Source of the DNA: Rhodococcus wratislaviensis
GTDB taxonomy: Bacteria > Actinomycetota > Actinomycetes > Mycobacteriales > Mycobacteriaceae
Direction of reading: 5' to 3'
Assembly (NCBI RefSeq): GCF_900455735.1
Contig: NZ_UAUI01000022.1
Location: 620,001 to 684,000 of the forward strand
Length of the DNA stretch: 64,000 bases
Both the position numbers and the translations under genes were made by a program. Shown piece by piece: positions 8,511 through 16,214 of this stretch. The notes under the pieces are model-generated. The model was not told the origin of the DNA and searched no databases. It saw nothing but the letters and a program-made list of their open reading frames with translations. The number at the start of each line of letters is the position of its first letter. Within the stretch, counting starts at the first letter, position 1.

Positions 8511-8567
8511 TTACAGCGGTAGTGCGCTGACGACATCGACTGCACGGGCGGTGTCTCGTTCGGCCAT
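8511..8567 (-). CDS. possible 18-residue leader peptide
   Basis: An ORF reading MAERDTARAVDVVSALPL, preceded by GGGAGAG about 7 nt before the ATG, a better ribosome-binding site than that of the next gene. It is the first ORF after the shared motif at 8630-8658 and ends 111 nt before the small membrane-protein gene. It could be a leader ORF or chance. No homologue known to me. Confidence 0.35.
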   Translation of the reverse strand: MAERDTARAVDVVSALPL

Positions 8568-8629
8568 TGCTTGTTCTCTCCCTGCCGCAACGTCACATGC
8601 TCGTACGTGTGCGGCTCGTTCGGGTCGTC

Positions 8630-8658
8630 AACTTATCTGCTCTGGCGGATACAGATTT
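8630..8658 (-). promoter_or_regulatory. shared MerR-linked promoter/operator motif, site A
   Basis: On the minus strand this reads AAATCTGTATCC, then 6 nt, then GCAGATAAGTT. The same two blocks with the same 18-nt register occur at 10343-10371 and, less perfectly, at 9174-9202. It lies about 63 nt upstream of the first minus-strand ORF of the 8.5-7.2 kb unit. Probably a binding site for one of the two adjacent MerR regulators. Confidence 0.5.
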
Positions 8659-8815
8659 CATCTTATCTACTCGACAGTAAAGGTCAACCCGTTGAAGCAT
8701 GTGAATCGGCCGACGCGGGGATTCCGCGTACCGAAACCACCAGGACCAGCGCGGATGACACACCCACGGGATCCCGTTTCCCGAGAAGACCGGAGGCGGA
8801 CGCCGGCCTGACGGA

Positions 8816-9124
8816 TCACTCTCCGGCCGAGCCGCGCTCCGATCCTTCCAACCGGGACGCCAGATCCGCATTCTCGGATTCGAGCGCGAGAATGCGCTGA
8901 ATGCCCGGGACGTTCACTCCGTCCTCCATGAGCTGGGCAATGCGCGCCAACCTGACCAGATCGTCTTCGCTGTATCTGCGGGTGCCGCCACTGGTCCGGG
9001 CCGGGGTCAGCAATCCGCGACGCTCGTACAGCCGCAGAGTCTGCGGGCCGATGCCCGTCAACTCCGACGTCACCGCAATTCCGTAGACCCCGCGACATGA
9101 GCGGGGTAGGGCGTCGATGGTCAC
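8816..9124 (-). CDS. MerR family regulator, paralogue 1
   Basis: A 102-residue HspR-like MerR protein. The winged helix-turn-helix (YGIAVTSELTGIGPQTLRLY, then ERRGLLTPARTSGGTRRYS) is followed by a short coiled dimerisation helix (ILALESENADLASRLEG). There is no effector domain and no Cys metal ligands, so it is not a metal sensor of the MerR/CueR type. The GTG start at 9124 is preceded by AAGGGAG. Its gene lies directly upstream of the ferritin-like/membrane-protein unit on the same strand. Sister of the gene at 9764-10090. Confidence 0.88.
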   Translation of the reverse strand: MTIDALPRSCRGVYGIAVTSELTGIGPQTLRLYERRGLLTPARTSGGTRRYSEDDLVRLARIAQLMEDGVNVPGIQRILALESENADLASRLEGSERGSAGE

Positions 9125-9173
9125 AACAGGCTCCCTTCTGCTTAAGGAACACCTGATATTAACAAACGAATGA

Positions 9174-9202
9174 AACGAATCTATAACGAGGGATATAGAT
9201 TT
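9174..9202 (-). promoter_or_regulatory. shared MerR-linked motif, site B (MerR-1 promoter)
   Basis: The minus strand reads AAATCTATATCC, then CTCGTT, then ATAGATTCGTT. The first block matches 10343-10371 at 11 of 12 positions. The second matches GCAGATAAGTT at 7 of 11, in the same register. It lies about 50 nt upstream of the MerR-1 GTG, consistent with autoregulation. Confidence 0.45.
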
Positions 9203-9364
9203 TGCATATTCCGCCCATCATGACGGCTCGGCCGTGGCGAGGACCAGGACCGGGTGACGTAATCTCGGGTCCGAACCGAACACGAACCGCGGCCGCCCCG
9301 GCAGGGTTCGTGGAGGTGTCGTGGCCGCGAGTGCCACGGCCTCAGCGCCAGAGACGAGAAGACG

Positions 9365-9748
9365 GTGCCCCGCACTCAGGAACACGCTGATCGTTACCGC
9401 GACGCCCTCACTGCGCTCGCCGCGGCCACCCAGCGACCGGCAAATGTCGTCAACACCGGTACGGGCTACGCGATCCGGGTCGACTTCGAGTACAACCGCT
9501 ACCTTCTCGCATCCAACGCGGCCGACGGACTGACCGACGCCGCCGAGGACACGTCCGAATGGCGAGTCAGCCTGTACCAGGGCGCCGCCGACGGCACTTC
9601 CGACGAACTGCTGGCCGCCGCCGAGCACGCATGGCTCGTCGACGCGTTCGACCTGGCATTCGCCGACATCCGGGCCGAGGGCAAATGGCAGTCGGCCGAC
9701 GCATCGTTCGACGAGTTCAACCCCACCAACGACCAGTCTGCGAGCTGA
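9365..9748 (+). CDS. conserved-looking hypothetical protein
   Basis: A 127-residue acidic protein starting with GTG after GACGAGAAGACG. A helical N-terminus (QEHADRYRDALTALAAATQR) is followed by a probable beta-strand region (YAIRVDFEYNRYLLAS, EWRVSLYQG) and a Trp/Asp-rich C-terminus (WLVDAFDLAFADIRAEGKW). Codon use and third-position GC match the neighbours, supporting a real gene. It converges on the MerR-2 gene with 15 nt between the stops. I do not recognise the family. Confidence 0.65.
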   Translation: MPRTQEHADRYRDALTALAAATQRPANVVNTGTGYAIRVDFEYNRYLLASNAADGLTDAAEDTSEWRVSLYQGAADGTSDELLAAAEHAWLVDAFDLAFADIRAEGKWQSADASFDEFNPTNDQSAS

Positions 9749-9763
9749 GCCGGTCAGCGCGGC

Positions 9764-10090
9764 TCAGGCGCGACCCGGGACCTCGGACTGCACGAGCAGC
9801 TCCAGCTCGGCGTTGCGCGCCGCGAGGATCGCGTTCTCGGCTTCGAGCTGAAGGATCTGACCGATTCCGATCAGATTGACACCGGCCGCGACGAGTTCGG
9901 TGATTTTCTGGAGGCGGGCGACATCCTCCTCGCTGTACCGGCGTGTTCCGCCGCCCGTGCGAGTCGGTGTGATCAACCCTCGCCGCTCGTACAAGCGCAG
10001 CGTCTGCGGCCCGATACCCGTCAGCTCCGACGTTACCGAGATCCCGTACACACCCCGCTGCGAACGAAGGGGCACTTGAGAGGACGTCAC
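9764..10090 (-). CDS. MerR family regulator, paralogue 2
   Basis: A 108-residue MerR protein nearly identical to MerR-1 across the DNA-binding domain (GVYGISVTSELTGIGPQTLR, YERRGLITPTRTGGGTRRYS), with a leucine-rich dimerisation helix (ILQLEAENAILAARNAELEL). The GTG at 10090 is preferred over upstream ATGs because it has AAGGGAG before it, the same arrangement as in MerR-1. The two probably read very similar operators. Confidence 0.88.
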   Translation of the reverse strand: MTSSQVPLRSQRGVYGISVTSELTGIGPQTLRLYERRGLITPTRTGGGTRRYSEEDVARLQKITELVAAGVNLIGIGQILQLEAENAILAARNAELELLVQSEVPGRA

Positions 10091-10149
10091 CGGATCTCCC
10101 TTCTTCTCAGGGCGCATCAATCTTAGCAAGGCCCGGACGACACAATGTG

Positions 10150-10167
10150 CCGCAGGGGGTACAGGTT
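10150..10167 (-). promoter_or_regulatory. possible shared motif, site C (MerR-2 promoter)
   Basis: The minus strand reads AACCTGTACC, a divergent form of AAATCTRTATCC, about 60 nt upstream of the MerR-2 GTG. The second block is not convincing here. Listed because position and partial match suggest a degenerate operator. Confidence 0.25.
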
Positions 10168-10342
10168 CGCTTCGTTATACATGCACTGCCGTCCCGCAGT
10201 TCGGTCGCCTGGATCTCGGCGGCCCGGTAGGTCACACGGCCTCGCCTGATGTCGTCCTGGTCCAGTTCCCCGTCCGGTGATCGCCCCTCGAGCAGCAATC
10301 TTGTCGATTCCGCTTGAACTTCCTACGCTAGGACTGTAGAAC

Positions 10343-10371
10343 AAATCTATATTCTTCAACGCAGATAAGTT
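10343..10371 (+). promoter_or_regulatory. shared MerR-linked promoter/operator motif, site D
   Basis: AAATCTATATTC, 6 nt, GCAGATAAGTT, the same two-block motif and register as at 8630-8658. It ends 31 nt before the ATG of the 47-residue membrane peptide. The rest of the 10091-10402 intergenic stretch holds no convincing gene. Confidence 0.5.
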
Positions 10372-10402
10372 CTCACCACGAGGTGGGCACCAAGGAGAAC
10401 AG

Positions 10403-10546
10403 ATGACCACACACGACCCGCAGAACGCTCCCCCTGACGGAGAAGTCCTCGTTCTCGGCGCAGGCAGCGGCGGAGCGATCGCCGGCGGCCTGATCGCCAC
10501 GCTGGCGCTCAGCGCGCTCACTCTCCTCTCGTCCCTGCCGACCTGA
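10403..10546 (+). CDS. small single-span membrane peptide
   Basis: A 47-residue ORF with a strong Shine-Dalgarno (AAGGAGAACAG before ATG). An acidic polar head (MTTHDPQNAPPDGE) is followed by a Gly/Ala/Leu-rich TM segment (about 22-44). The gene lies just downstream of motif D. No recognised family. Confidence 0.65.
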   Translation: MTTHDPQNAPPDGEVLVLGAGSGGAIAGGLIATLALSALTLLSSLPT

Positions 10547-10605
10547 CGGCCGGCCCTGCCACCTTTTCCACCCCGACCCTCCGCACCCGACAGGACACAG
10601 CGCTC

Positions 10606-10752
10606 ATGCCCGCTAGCTCCACATCCCACGCTTCCGCCACCACTACTGCCTCGCGAGGCGGAGCAACGATGAGCACCGAGGAAATCAAGGCCCGGATCGA
10701 GGCGATGTTCGCCGACGAGGCCACCGATACCTCCCCCGCACTCGTCGAATAG
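10606..10752 (+). CDS. small polar protein upstream of the sigma factor gene
   Basis: A 48-residue ORF. The N-terminus is Ser/Thr/Ala-rich; after an internal Met (residue 22) comes the charged helix STEEIKARIEAMFADEA. Translation may start at that inner ATG. It lies between the membrane peptide and the SigF-like gene, all on the plus strand, so it is probably in the same transcript. Function unknown. Confidence 0.45.
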   Translation: MPASSTSHASATTTASRGGATMSTEEIKARIEAMFADEATDTSPALVE

Positions 10753-10795
10753 CGACGCCATTGCCGATGCCGGCAGGTCAGAGAAGGGCAGAGCC

Positions 10796-11710
10796 ATGAA
10801 TGTGTCCACCCAGCTCGTCGCACCATCCTGCGAAATCCGTCGCATCCCCTCGAGGACGACGCCGACGCATCGCACGATGCCTGCGCCGGATGTCGCAGCG
10901 GAAGACCGCCGGGCGGAACGCCCGGAGGCCGGGCGCCGCGAGCGCGACCAGTACCGTGACGTGCCCGCGCAGTGCGCGGCCATCGGCAGGCTCTCCGCCT
11001 CCGACCCCCGCCGCGAACTGTTGCGGCAGCGGCTGATCGAACGTTGCCTGCCGCTCGCCGAACACATCGCCCGGCGTTTCCACGGTCGCGGCGAACCACT
11101 CGACGACCTGATTCAGGTCGCCCGCCTCGGTCTGGTCAAGGCCGTCGACCGCTTCGACGCCCGCTGCGGAGCGAACTTCGTGTCCTACGCCGTGCCGACC
11201 ATCACCGGCGAAGTGCGCAGGCACTTCCGCGACACGGGCTGGGCTATGCGCGTCCCGCGCAGCATGCAGGAACTGCACCTCTCCCTCACCAACGCGACGA
11301 CGGAACTGACCACCACACTCGGACGCGCCCCGACGGCGAGCGAACTGGCCGAGGCCGTCGGGATCGACAAGGACGAAGTCGTGCAGGGGCTCCGGGTCGC
11401 CGACGCGTACAGCACCCTCTCCACCGATTTCCCGCTCGGCGAGAACGAACGACCGCTGTCGGAGACGATCGGCGACGTCGACCCGGCCCTCGCCCACGTC
11501 GAGGACCACGCGGTCCTCGCGCCCCTGCTGGAATCGCTTCCCCACCTCGAACGCACCGTGCTGGTTCTGCGCTTCTTCGGCAACATGACCCAGTCGCAGA
11601 TCGCCGCTCGGGTGGGTGTCTCGCAGATGCAGGTGTCCCGGCTCCTGTCCAAGACCCTGGCGGACCTGCGCGGGAAACTCGCCGACGCCGGGGGTCAGAT
11701 GCTCTCGTGA
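10796..11710 (+). CDS. SigB/SigF/SigG-type sigma factor
   Basis: A 304-residue group 3 sigma-70 protein. Residues about 1-55 are a poorly conserved extension. Region 2 follows (LAEHIARRFHGRGEPLDDLI, QVARLGLVKAVDRFD). Region 3 includes RVPRSMQELHLSL, and region 4 is ERTVLVLRFFGNMTQSQIAA then RVGVSQMQVSRLL. This layout matches SigF of mycobacteria and SigB of Bacillus. No anti-sigma (RsbW/UsfX) gene is adjacent, so it is an orphan with respect to its usual partner. Its 3' end overlaps the convergent oxidoreductase gene by 16 nt. Confidence 0.9.
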   Translation: MNVSTQLVAPSCEIRRIPSRTTPTHRTMPAPDVAAEDRRAERPEAGRRERDQYRDVPAQCAAIGRLSASDPRRELLRQRLIERCLPLAEHIARRFHGRGEPLDDLIQVARLGLVKAVDRFDARCGANFVSYAVPTITGEVRRHFRDTGWAMRVPRSMQELHLSLTNATTELTTTLGRAPTASELAEAVGIDKDEVVQGLRVADAYSTLSTDFPLGENERPLSETIGDVDPALAHVEDHAVLAPLLESLPHLERTVLVLRFFGNMTQSQIAARVGVSQMQVSRLLSKTLADLRGKLADAGGQMLS

Positions 11711-12459
11711 GCGGCCAGGAAGTCCTCCCACGTCCGCTTGCCCGTCGCTGCGACGTCGAGTGACAGGTTCGCGCCGTTTCGGTACGCACGGCCGGCCTTT
11801 CCCGGCATCCGGACCGGCATCATCGGCCGACGCCGTCCGGTCGCCTGCAAATATCCGCGCATCAGATCGGCGATTCCGTAGACGGTCGGCCCGGGCAGGT
11901 CGGGAACCAGGCCGGCCGGGGCGCCGAGCGTCAGTTCCACCAGACGCGCCGCGACCTCCCCCGAGTCGACCGGCTGGAAACGCAATCCGCCCGGGACCGG
12001 GATCACCGGCAGTTTCACCATCTTCTGCAGCATGGCCAGCACCAGGTCGTGGAACTGGGCCGCGCGCAGCGTCGTCCACGGCACACCCGAGTCGGCCACC
12101 GCGCGTTCCGCGGCCAGCTTGGATCCGAACCAGCCGAGCGGAACTCCGTCGGCGCCGATCACCGAGATGTACACCAGGTGCTGCACCCCGGCGCGCGAGG
12201 CGGCCTCCACCAGGTTCCGCGTCGCCACCTCGTCCCCCTTGGGGCCGCCCGCCAGGTGCAGAACGGTCTCGACCCCCTCCAGTGCAGGCTCTATTCCCTT
12301 GCCCTCGAACAAGTCATCGGTCACGTACTCGACGCCGTCGCCGGGCTCGCGGCCGTGCCGGCTGAGAACGCGCACGTCCCGTCCCGCCGCCCGCAGTAGT
12401 GGGACGACCTGACGTCCCAGCGTGCCCGTACCGCCGGTGATCAGAATGGGTGATGTCAT
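11695..12459 (-). CDS. NAD(P)-binding NmrA/epimerase-like protein, ECF41 partner
   Basis: A 254-residue atypical SDR. It has a Rossmann motif at the N-terminus (ILITGGTGTLGRQVV) and the NmrA/TMR-like signature VYISVIGADGVPLGWFGSK, with a C-terminal substrate domain. Genes for carboxymuconolactone decarboxylases, oxidoreductases or epimerases are the typical neighbours and targets of ECF41 sigma factors. Here the gene is divergent from an ECF41-like sigma gene and has a matching promoter. Its redox substrate is unknown. Confidence 0.85.
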   Translation of the reverse strand: MTSPILITGGTGTLGRQVVPLLRAAGRDVRVLSRHGREPGDGVEYVTDDLFEGKGIEPALEGVETVLHLAGGPKGDEVATRNLVEAASRAGVQHLVYISVIGADGVPLGWFGSKLAAERAVADSGVPWTTLRAAQFHDLVLAMLQKMVKLPVIPVPGGLRFQPVDSGEVAARLVELTLGAPAGLVPDLPGPTVYGIADLMRGYLQATGRRRPMMPVRMPGKAGRAYRNGANLSLDVAATGKRTWEDFLAAHESI

Positions 12460-12535
12460 GATCTCTCCAGATTCGTTGGGTGCGGGACTCGGTTTCCCGG
12501 TCTCGACAGCTGGTTTTCGGTGGATCTACTGCTAG

Positions 12536-12562
12536 GACACGCGGCGAGGAAGGAATGTGACA
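12536..12562 (-). promoter_or_regulatory. ECF41-type promoter of the oxidoreductase gene
   Basis: The minus strand carries TGTCACA, a 16-nt spacer, then TGTC. The consensus I recall for ECF41 is TGTCACA-N16-CGTC, so one base differs. The site lies between the sigma gene and its divergent target and would start transcription about 70 nt before the oxidoreductase ATG. Confidence 0.7.
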
Positions 12563-12564
12563 CG

Positions 12565-13452
12565 GTGGACGACCGCGATCGGCTGACGGAGCGTTTCGAG
12601 GAACACCGCCCCCGGCTGCGGGCTGTCGCGTACCGGATGCTGGGCTCGGTGAGCGAGGCCGACGACGCCGTCCAGGAGGCGTGGCTGCGCATGAGCCGCG
12701 CCGACACCGGCGACGTGGAAAATCTCGAGGCCTGGCTGATCACCGTGGTGTCGCGGGTATGCCTGAACGTGCTGCGCTCACGCGAGCAGCGGCGCGAGGA
12801 ACCTCTCGACGTGCAGGCACACGACCCGGTCGTCGGCCGCGAGGACGGTGGCGATCCCGAACACGAAGCGATGCTGGCCGACTCGGTCGGTCTGGCACTG
12901 CTCGTGGTGCTCGACACGCTGACCCCGGCCGAACGGCTCGCGTTCGTGCTGCACGACATGTTCGACGTGCCCTTCGACGACGTCGCACCCATCGTGGGTC
13001 GCTCCTCCACTGCGGTGCGGCAACTCGCCAGCCGGGCCCGGCGACGGGTCAAGGGAGCCTCGCCTGCCCCGGACACGGCGGATCTGGACCGCCGGCGCCG
13101 CGTCGTCGACGCCTATCTGGCCGCCACCCGCGGCGGCGACTTCGACGCTCTGGTCGCCCTGCTCGATCCGGACGTGGTGCTCCGGGCCGATCCGGCTGTC
13201 GGCCCCACCCCGGCACCTCTCGTGATCCGGGGTGCTCGTGTCGTGGCCAAGGGCGCGCTCGCCTCCTCGGAACGGGCCCGGTTCACTCAGATCGCCCTGG
13301 TGAACGGGGCGGTCGGACTCGTGATGGCTCTCCACGGACGGCTGCACCTGGTGCTGGAGTTCACGATCGAGGACGGCAGGATCACCGAGATCAACGTCAT
13401 CGCAGAACCCGATCGCGTCGGCCGACTCGATCTCGCGGTCCTCGGTGACTGA
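12565..13452 (+). CDS. ECF41-type RNA polymerase sigma factor (SigJ-like)
   Basis: A 295-residue ECF sigma factor. Region 2 (RAVAYRMLGSVSEADDAVQE) and region 4 (LTPAERLAFVLHDMFDVPFD) are followed by a C-terminal SnoaL-like domain of about 100 residues (VVDAYLAATRGGDFDALVAL to the end). That extension defines the ECF41/SigJ class and tunes activity in place of an anti-sigma factor. The GTG at 12565 gives an N-terminus beginning DDRDRLTERFEEHRPRLRAV. An in-frame ATG at 12520 would add 15 residues that do not resemble the family. It is divergent from its likely target. Confidence 0.88.
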   Translation: MDDRDRLTERFEEHRPRLRAVAYRMLGSVSEADDAVQEAWLRMSRADTGDVENLEAWLITVVSRVCLNVLRSREQRREEPLDVQAHDPVVGREDGGDPEHEAMLADSVGLALLVVLDTLTPAERLAFVLHDMFDVPFDDVAPIVGRSSTAVRQLASRARRRVKGASPAPDTADLDRRRRVVDAYLAATRGGDFDALVALLDPDVVLRADPAVGPTPAPLVIRGARVVAKGALASSERARFTQIALVNGAVGLVMALHGRLHLVLEFTIEDGRITEINVIAEPDRVGRLDLAVLGD

Positions 13453-13544
13453 AGGGACCCCGGTCACCCTTACCGGGTGATGCCCCTGCGCGCCCCGACC
13501 CGCAGCATGGAGGTTGCCGACACTGCGCGGAGAGGGGCGCGAAC

Positions 13545-15437
13545 GTGACCACTGCCTCGGACGACGATGCCCCACCTCAGAGCGCGGCCGCGCCGTCGCC
13601 GTTCCCGCCGATCGCCGACTACGCCTTCCTCTCGAACTGCCACACCGGGGCGCTGATCGCACCGGACGGTTCCGTCGACTGGCTGTGCGTGCCCCGGTTC
13701 GACTCGCCCAGCGTGTTCGGTTCCCTCCTCGACCGCGAGGCGGGGATGTTCCGGATCGGCCCGTTCGGGCTCAATGTTCCGGCGTCCCGGCAGTACGAGC
13801 CGGGAAGCAACACCATTTCGGTGGTGTGGAACACGCCGACCGGTTGGGTGACCGTGCGCAGCGCGCTGACGATGGGTCCGAGCCGCGGCGAGGACACCGT
13901 CACTCCCCACACACGACCGCCTGCAGACGAGGACGCCGATCACATGCTGGTCCGCACGGTCACCTGCCTCGACGGCAGCGTGGAGGTGGAGTTGGTGTGC
14001 GAGCCCGTGTTCGACTACGGACGCACGCCGGCGGAGTGGGTTCTCGTGGACGGCGATCGGCACACCGCCGACGCGAGCGGCGCGGGTCGGACCCTGCGCC
14101 TGCGGACGGACATGGCGCTCGGCATCGAGGGTGGGCGGGTTCGCGCCCGCCACGTGCTCGAGAAAGGTGAAACCCTGTACTGCGCGCTGTCGTGGGCTGC
14201 GGGACTCGCCGCGCCGGAAACGACGGAAGAGGCTGTCGCGCAACTCGATGCAACCTCGGCGTTCTGGCGGCGCTGGTTCAGCCACGCACGTTTCCCCGAC
14301 CACCGGTGGCGGGAGGCGATCCAGCGGTCCGCCCTGACCATCAAGGGACTCACGTACATGCCGACCGGCGCCACCGTCGCAGCCCTCACGACGTCCCTGC
14401 CGGAAACCCCGGGTGGCGAACGCAATTGGGATTACCGGTACACGTGGATGCGGGACTCCACGTTCACACTGCAGGCGCTGCACTACCTGAATCTGGACTG
14501 GGAGGCCGACGAGTTCATGCAGTTCGTCGCCGACCTCGAGTCGAACGGCGATGGTGCACTACAGATCATGTACGGAATCGACGGCACCCGCGACCTGACG
14601 GAGTCGACCCGCGACGACCTGTCCGGCTACGCGGGGGCGCGCCCGGTGCGCATCGGCAACGGGGCGTTCGACCAGCGGCAGAACGACGTGTTCGGCGCCG
14701 TCCTCGACTCGATCCTGTTGCACACGGTGCGCAGCAAGCGGCTCCCCCGCCGGCTGTGGCCGCTCGTGCAGCAGCAGGCGACGTGCGCGTCCGCGGTGTG
14801 GCGCAACCCCGATCAGGGGATCTGGGAGGCCCGGGGCGCACCGCAGCACTATGTGTCGTCGAAGTTGATGTGCTGGGTGGCACTGGACCGGGCGTCGAAG
14901 ATTGCGGGCATCCGCGGCGATCGCTCGGCCGGGGAAACCTGGCGTGCCACAGCCGAAGAGATCCGCGCGGACATCCTCGAGCACGGGGTGAAGAACGGGG
15001 TGCTGCGCCAGCACTACGACACCGAGGCGCTGGACGCGTCGACCCTGCTCGCCGCGGTGTTCGGATTCCTGCCTCGTGGGGACGAACGCCTGCGCGCCAC
15101 CGTCGACGCCATCGCGAACGATCTCACCGAGGACGGATTCGTCCTGCGCTACCGCACCGGTGAAACCGACGACGGGTTGTCGGGCAAGGAAGGCAGTTTC
15201 CTGATCTGCTCGTTCTGGCTGGTGTCGGCACTGACCGTGGTCGAACAGGTGCAGGAGGCAACCGATTTGATGGAGCGGTTGCTCAGCGTGTCCTCGCCCC
15301 TGGGGTTGTACGCCGAGGAGTTCGACACGAGCACCGGCCGCCATCTCGGCAATTTCCCACAGGCGTTCTCCCACCTCGCGCTGATCGAGGCCGCGGGTCG
15401 CATCATCCTCCACGAGCGGATGCGGGAACTGATGTGA
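13545..15437 (+). CDS. GH15 glycoside hydrolase (trehalase/glucoamylase-like)
   Basis: A 630-residue GH15 enzyme. The N-terminal beta-rich domain starts IADYAFLSNCHTGALIAPDG, followed by GSVDWLCVPRFDSP. The (alpha/alpha)6 catalytic barrel contains GGERNWDYRYTWMRDSTFTL, a probable general acid in DQGIWEARG, and a second acid in LYAEEFD near the C-terminus (then GNFPQAFSHLALI). Mycobacterial enzymes of this type hydrolyse trehalose with a phosphate requirement, so trehalase is a good guess, but related proteins act on other alpha-glucans. The GTG start has GAGAGGGG upstream. Confidence 0.87.
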   Translation: MTTASDDDAPPQSAAAPSPFPPIADYAFLSNCHTGALIAPDGSVDWLCVPRFDSPSVFGSLLDREAGMFRIGPFGLNVPASRQYEPGSNTISVVWNTPTGWVTVRSALTMGPSRGEDTVTPHTRPPADEDADHMLVRTVTCLDGSVEVELVCEPVFDYGRTPAEWVLVDGDRHTADASGAGRTLRLRTDMALGIEGGRVRARHVLEKGETLYCALSWAAGLAAPETTEEAVAQLDATSAFWRRWFSHARFPDHRWREAIQRSALTIKGLTYMPTGATVAALTTSLPETPGGERNWDYRYTWMRDSTFTLQALHYLNLDWEADEFMQFVADLESNGDGALQIMYGIDGTRDLTESTRDDLSGYAGARPVRIGNGAFDQRQNDVFGAVLDSILLHTVRSKRLPRRLWPLVQQQATCASAVWRNPDQGIWEARGAPQHYVSSKLMCWVALDRASKIAGIRGDRSAGETWRATAEEIRADILEHGVKNGVLRQHYDTEALDASTLLAAVFGFLPRGDERLRATVDAIANDLTEDGFVLRYRTGETDDGLSGKEGSFLICSFWLVSALTVVEQVQEATDLMERLLSVSSPLGLYAEEFDTSTGRHLGNFPQAFSHLALIEAAGRIILHERMRELM

Positions 15438-15479
15438 GCCCGGACGGGATCCGACGTCCCGTCACCGTAGGCTGAGATC

Positions 15480-16115
15480 GTGTCCCGAGCAGAGTCGAAT
15501 CGGACGTACAGCGGCCAACCGGTTGCCGAACGTCGCGTGGCCCGCCGGGTACGGTTCCTCGACTCCGCCCTGTCGGTCTTCGCGGAGAAGACGTACGCCC
15601 GCAGTTCGATCAGCGACATCTGCGCCCGGGCCGGACTGTCGCGTCGCCAGTTCTACGAGGAGTTCGGCAGCCGCGAGGACATCCTCCTGGCGCTCTACGA
15701 CACGATTCAGGACGAGGCCCGGGACGCGGTCCTGGCCGCGAACGACCGGGCGCCTTCGCGGGATCCGCGGACCGTCGCAGGCACCGTCATGACGGCGTAC
15801 ATCGAATCGGTCGGCACTGACGAGCGGCGGGCCAGGATCATCTTCGTGGAGGTGGTCGGGGCGGGCCCCCGGGTCGAGCAGTACCGACTCGAGCGCCGCA
15901 CGCAGTGGGCGCGACTCTTCGAGACCGTCACCCGCACGATCGACGGCGGCGTCGTCGACCCGCCCGAGCGGTTCGCGATGGTGTCGATCGCCTTCATCGG
16001 GGCAGTCAACGACCTCGCCCACCACTGGAGCACCGCCTCCCCCCGACCGTCTGCGTCGGTCCTGGTGGACGTCCTGAGCACGATGCTCATCGCGCTGGTC
16101 ACCGATCAGACCTGA
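15480..16115 (+). CDS. TetR family regulator
   Basis: A 211-residue TetR protein. The N-terminal HTH (about 21-70) includes FLDSALSVFAEKTYARSSIS, then DICARAGLSRRQFYEEFGSR. The C-terminal ligand/dimer domain is of the usual length. GTG start. It lies 99 nt upstream of the secreted lipase gene in the same direction, and two palindromes separate them, so it probably controls the lipase gene and perhaps itself. Confidence 0.9.
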   Translation: MSRAESNRTYSGQPVAERRVARRVRFLDSALSVFAEKTYARSSISDICARAGLSRRQFYEEFGSREDILLALYDTIQDEARDAVLAANDRAPSRDPRTVAGTVMTAYIESVGTDERRARIIFVEVVGAGPRVEQYRLERRTQWARLFETVTRTIDGGVVDPPERFAMVSIAFIGAVNDLAHHWSTASPRPSASVLVDVLSTMLIALVTDQT

Positions 16116-16123
16116 GCCGAACT

Positions 16124-16135
16124 TACTCGCGAGTA
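16124..16135. promoter_or_regulatory. 12-bp palindrome in the TetR-lipase gap
   Basis: TACTCGCGAGTA, a perfect palindrome 8 nt after the TetR stop. Many actinobacterial TetR operators have this form, but a 12-bp palindrome alone is weak evidence. Confidence 0.35.
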
Positions 16136-16173
16136 TTGCGATACCCGTCGCACCTGATCTAGGGTCTGCCTCA

Positions 16174-16197
16174 AAGTGAGACATAGCCGTCTCACTT
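16174..16197. promoter_or_regulatory. probable TetR operator before the lipase gene
   Basis: A perfect inverted repeat: AAGTGAGAC, spacer atagcc, GTCTCACTT. It ends 17 nt before the lipase ATG, overlapping the leader and ribosome-binding region. It lies directly downstream of a TetR gene, the standard layout for a local repressor. Confidence 0.75.
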
Positions 16198-16214
16198 CGG
16201 CCGGGGAGGACCAC

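Noticed and set aside
7177..9124. Identity of the ferritin-like/MerR unit with the lipid-droplet proteins MLDS and MLDSR of R. jostii
   Set aside because: The layout is reminiscent, but I cannot match the sequence from memory, and the locus context (near mce4 and the siderophore island) does not fit what I recall of that gene pair's location.
10107..10298. 63-codon Cys-containing ORF between the MerR-2 gene and motif D
   Set aside because: No Shine-Dalgarno and no domain, and it overlaps the MerR-2 promoter. Its codon pattern is not coding-like.
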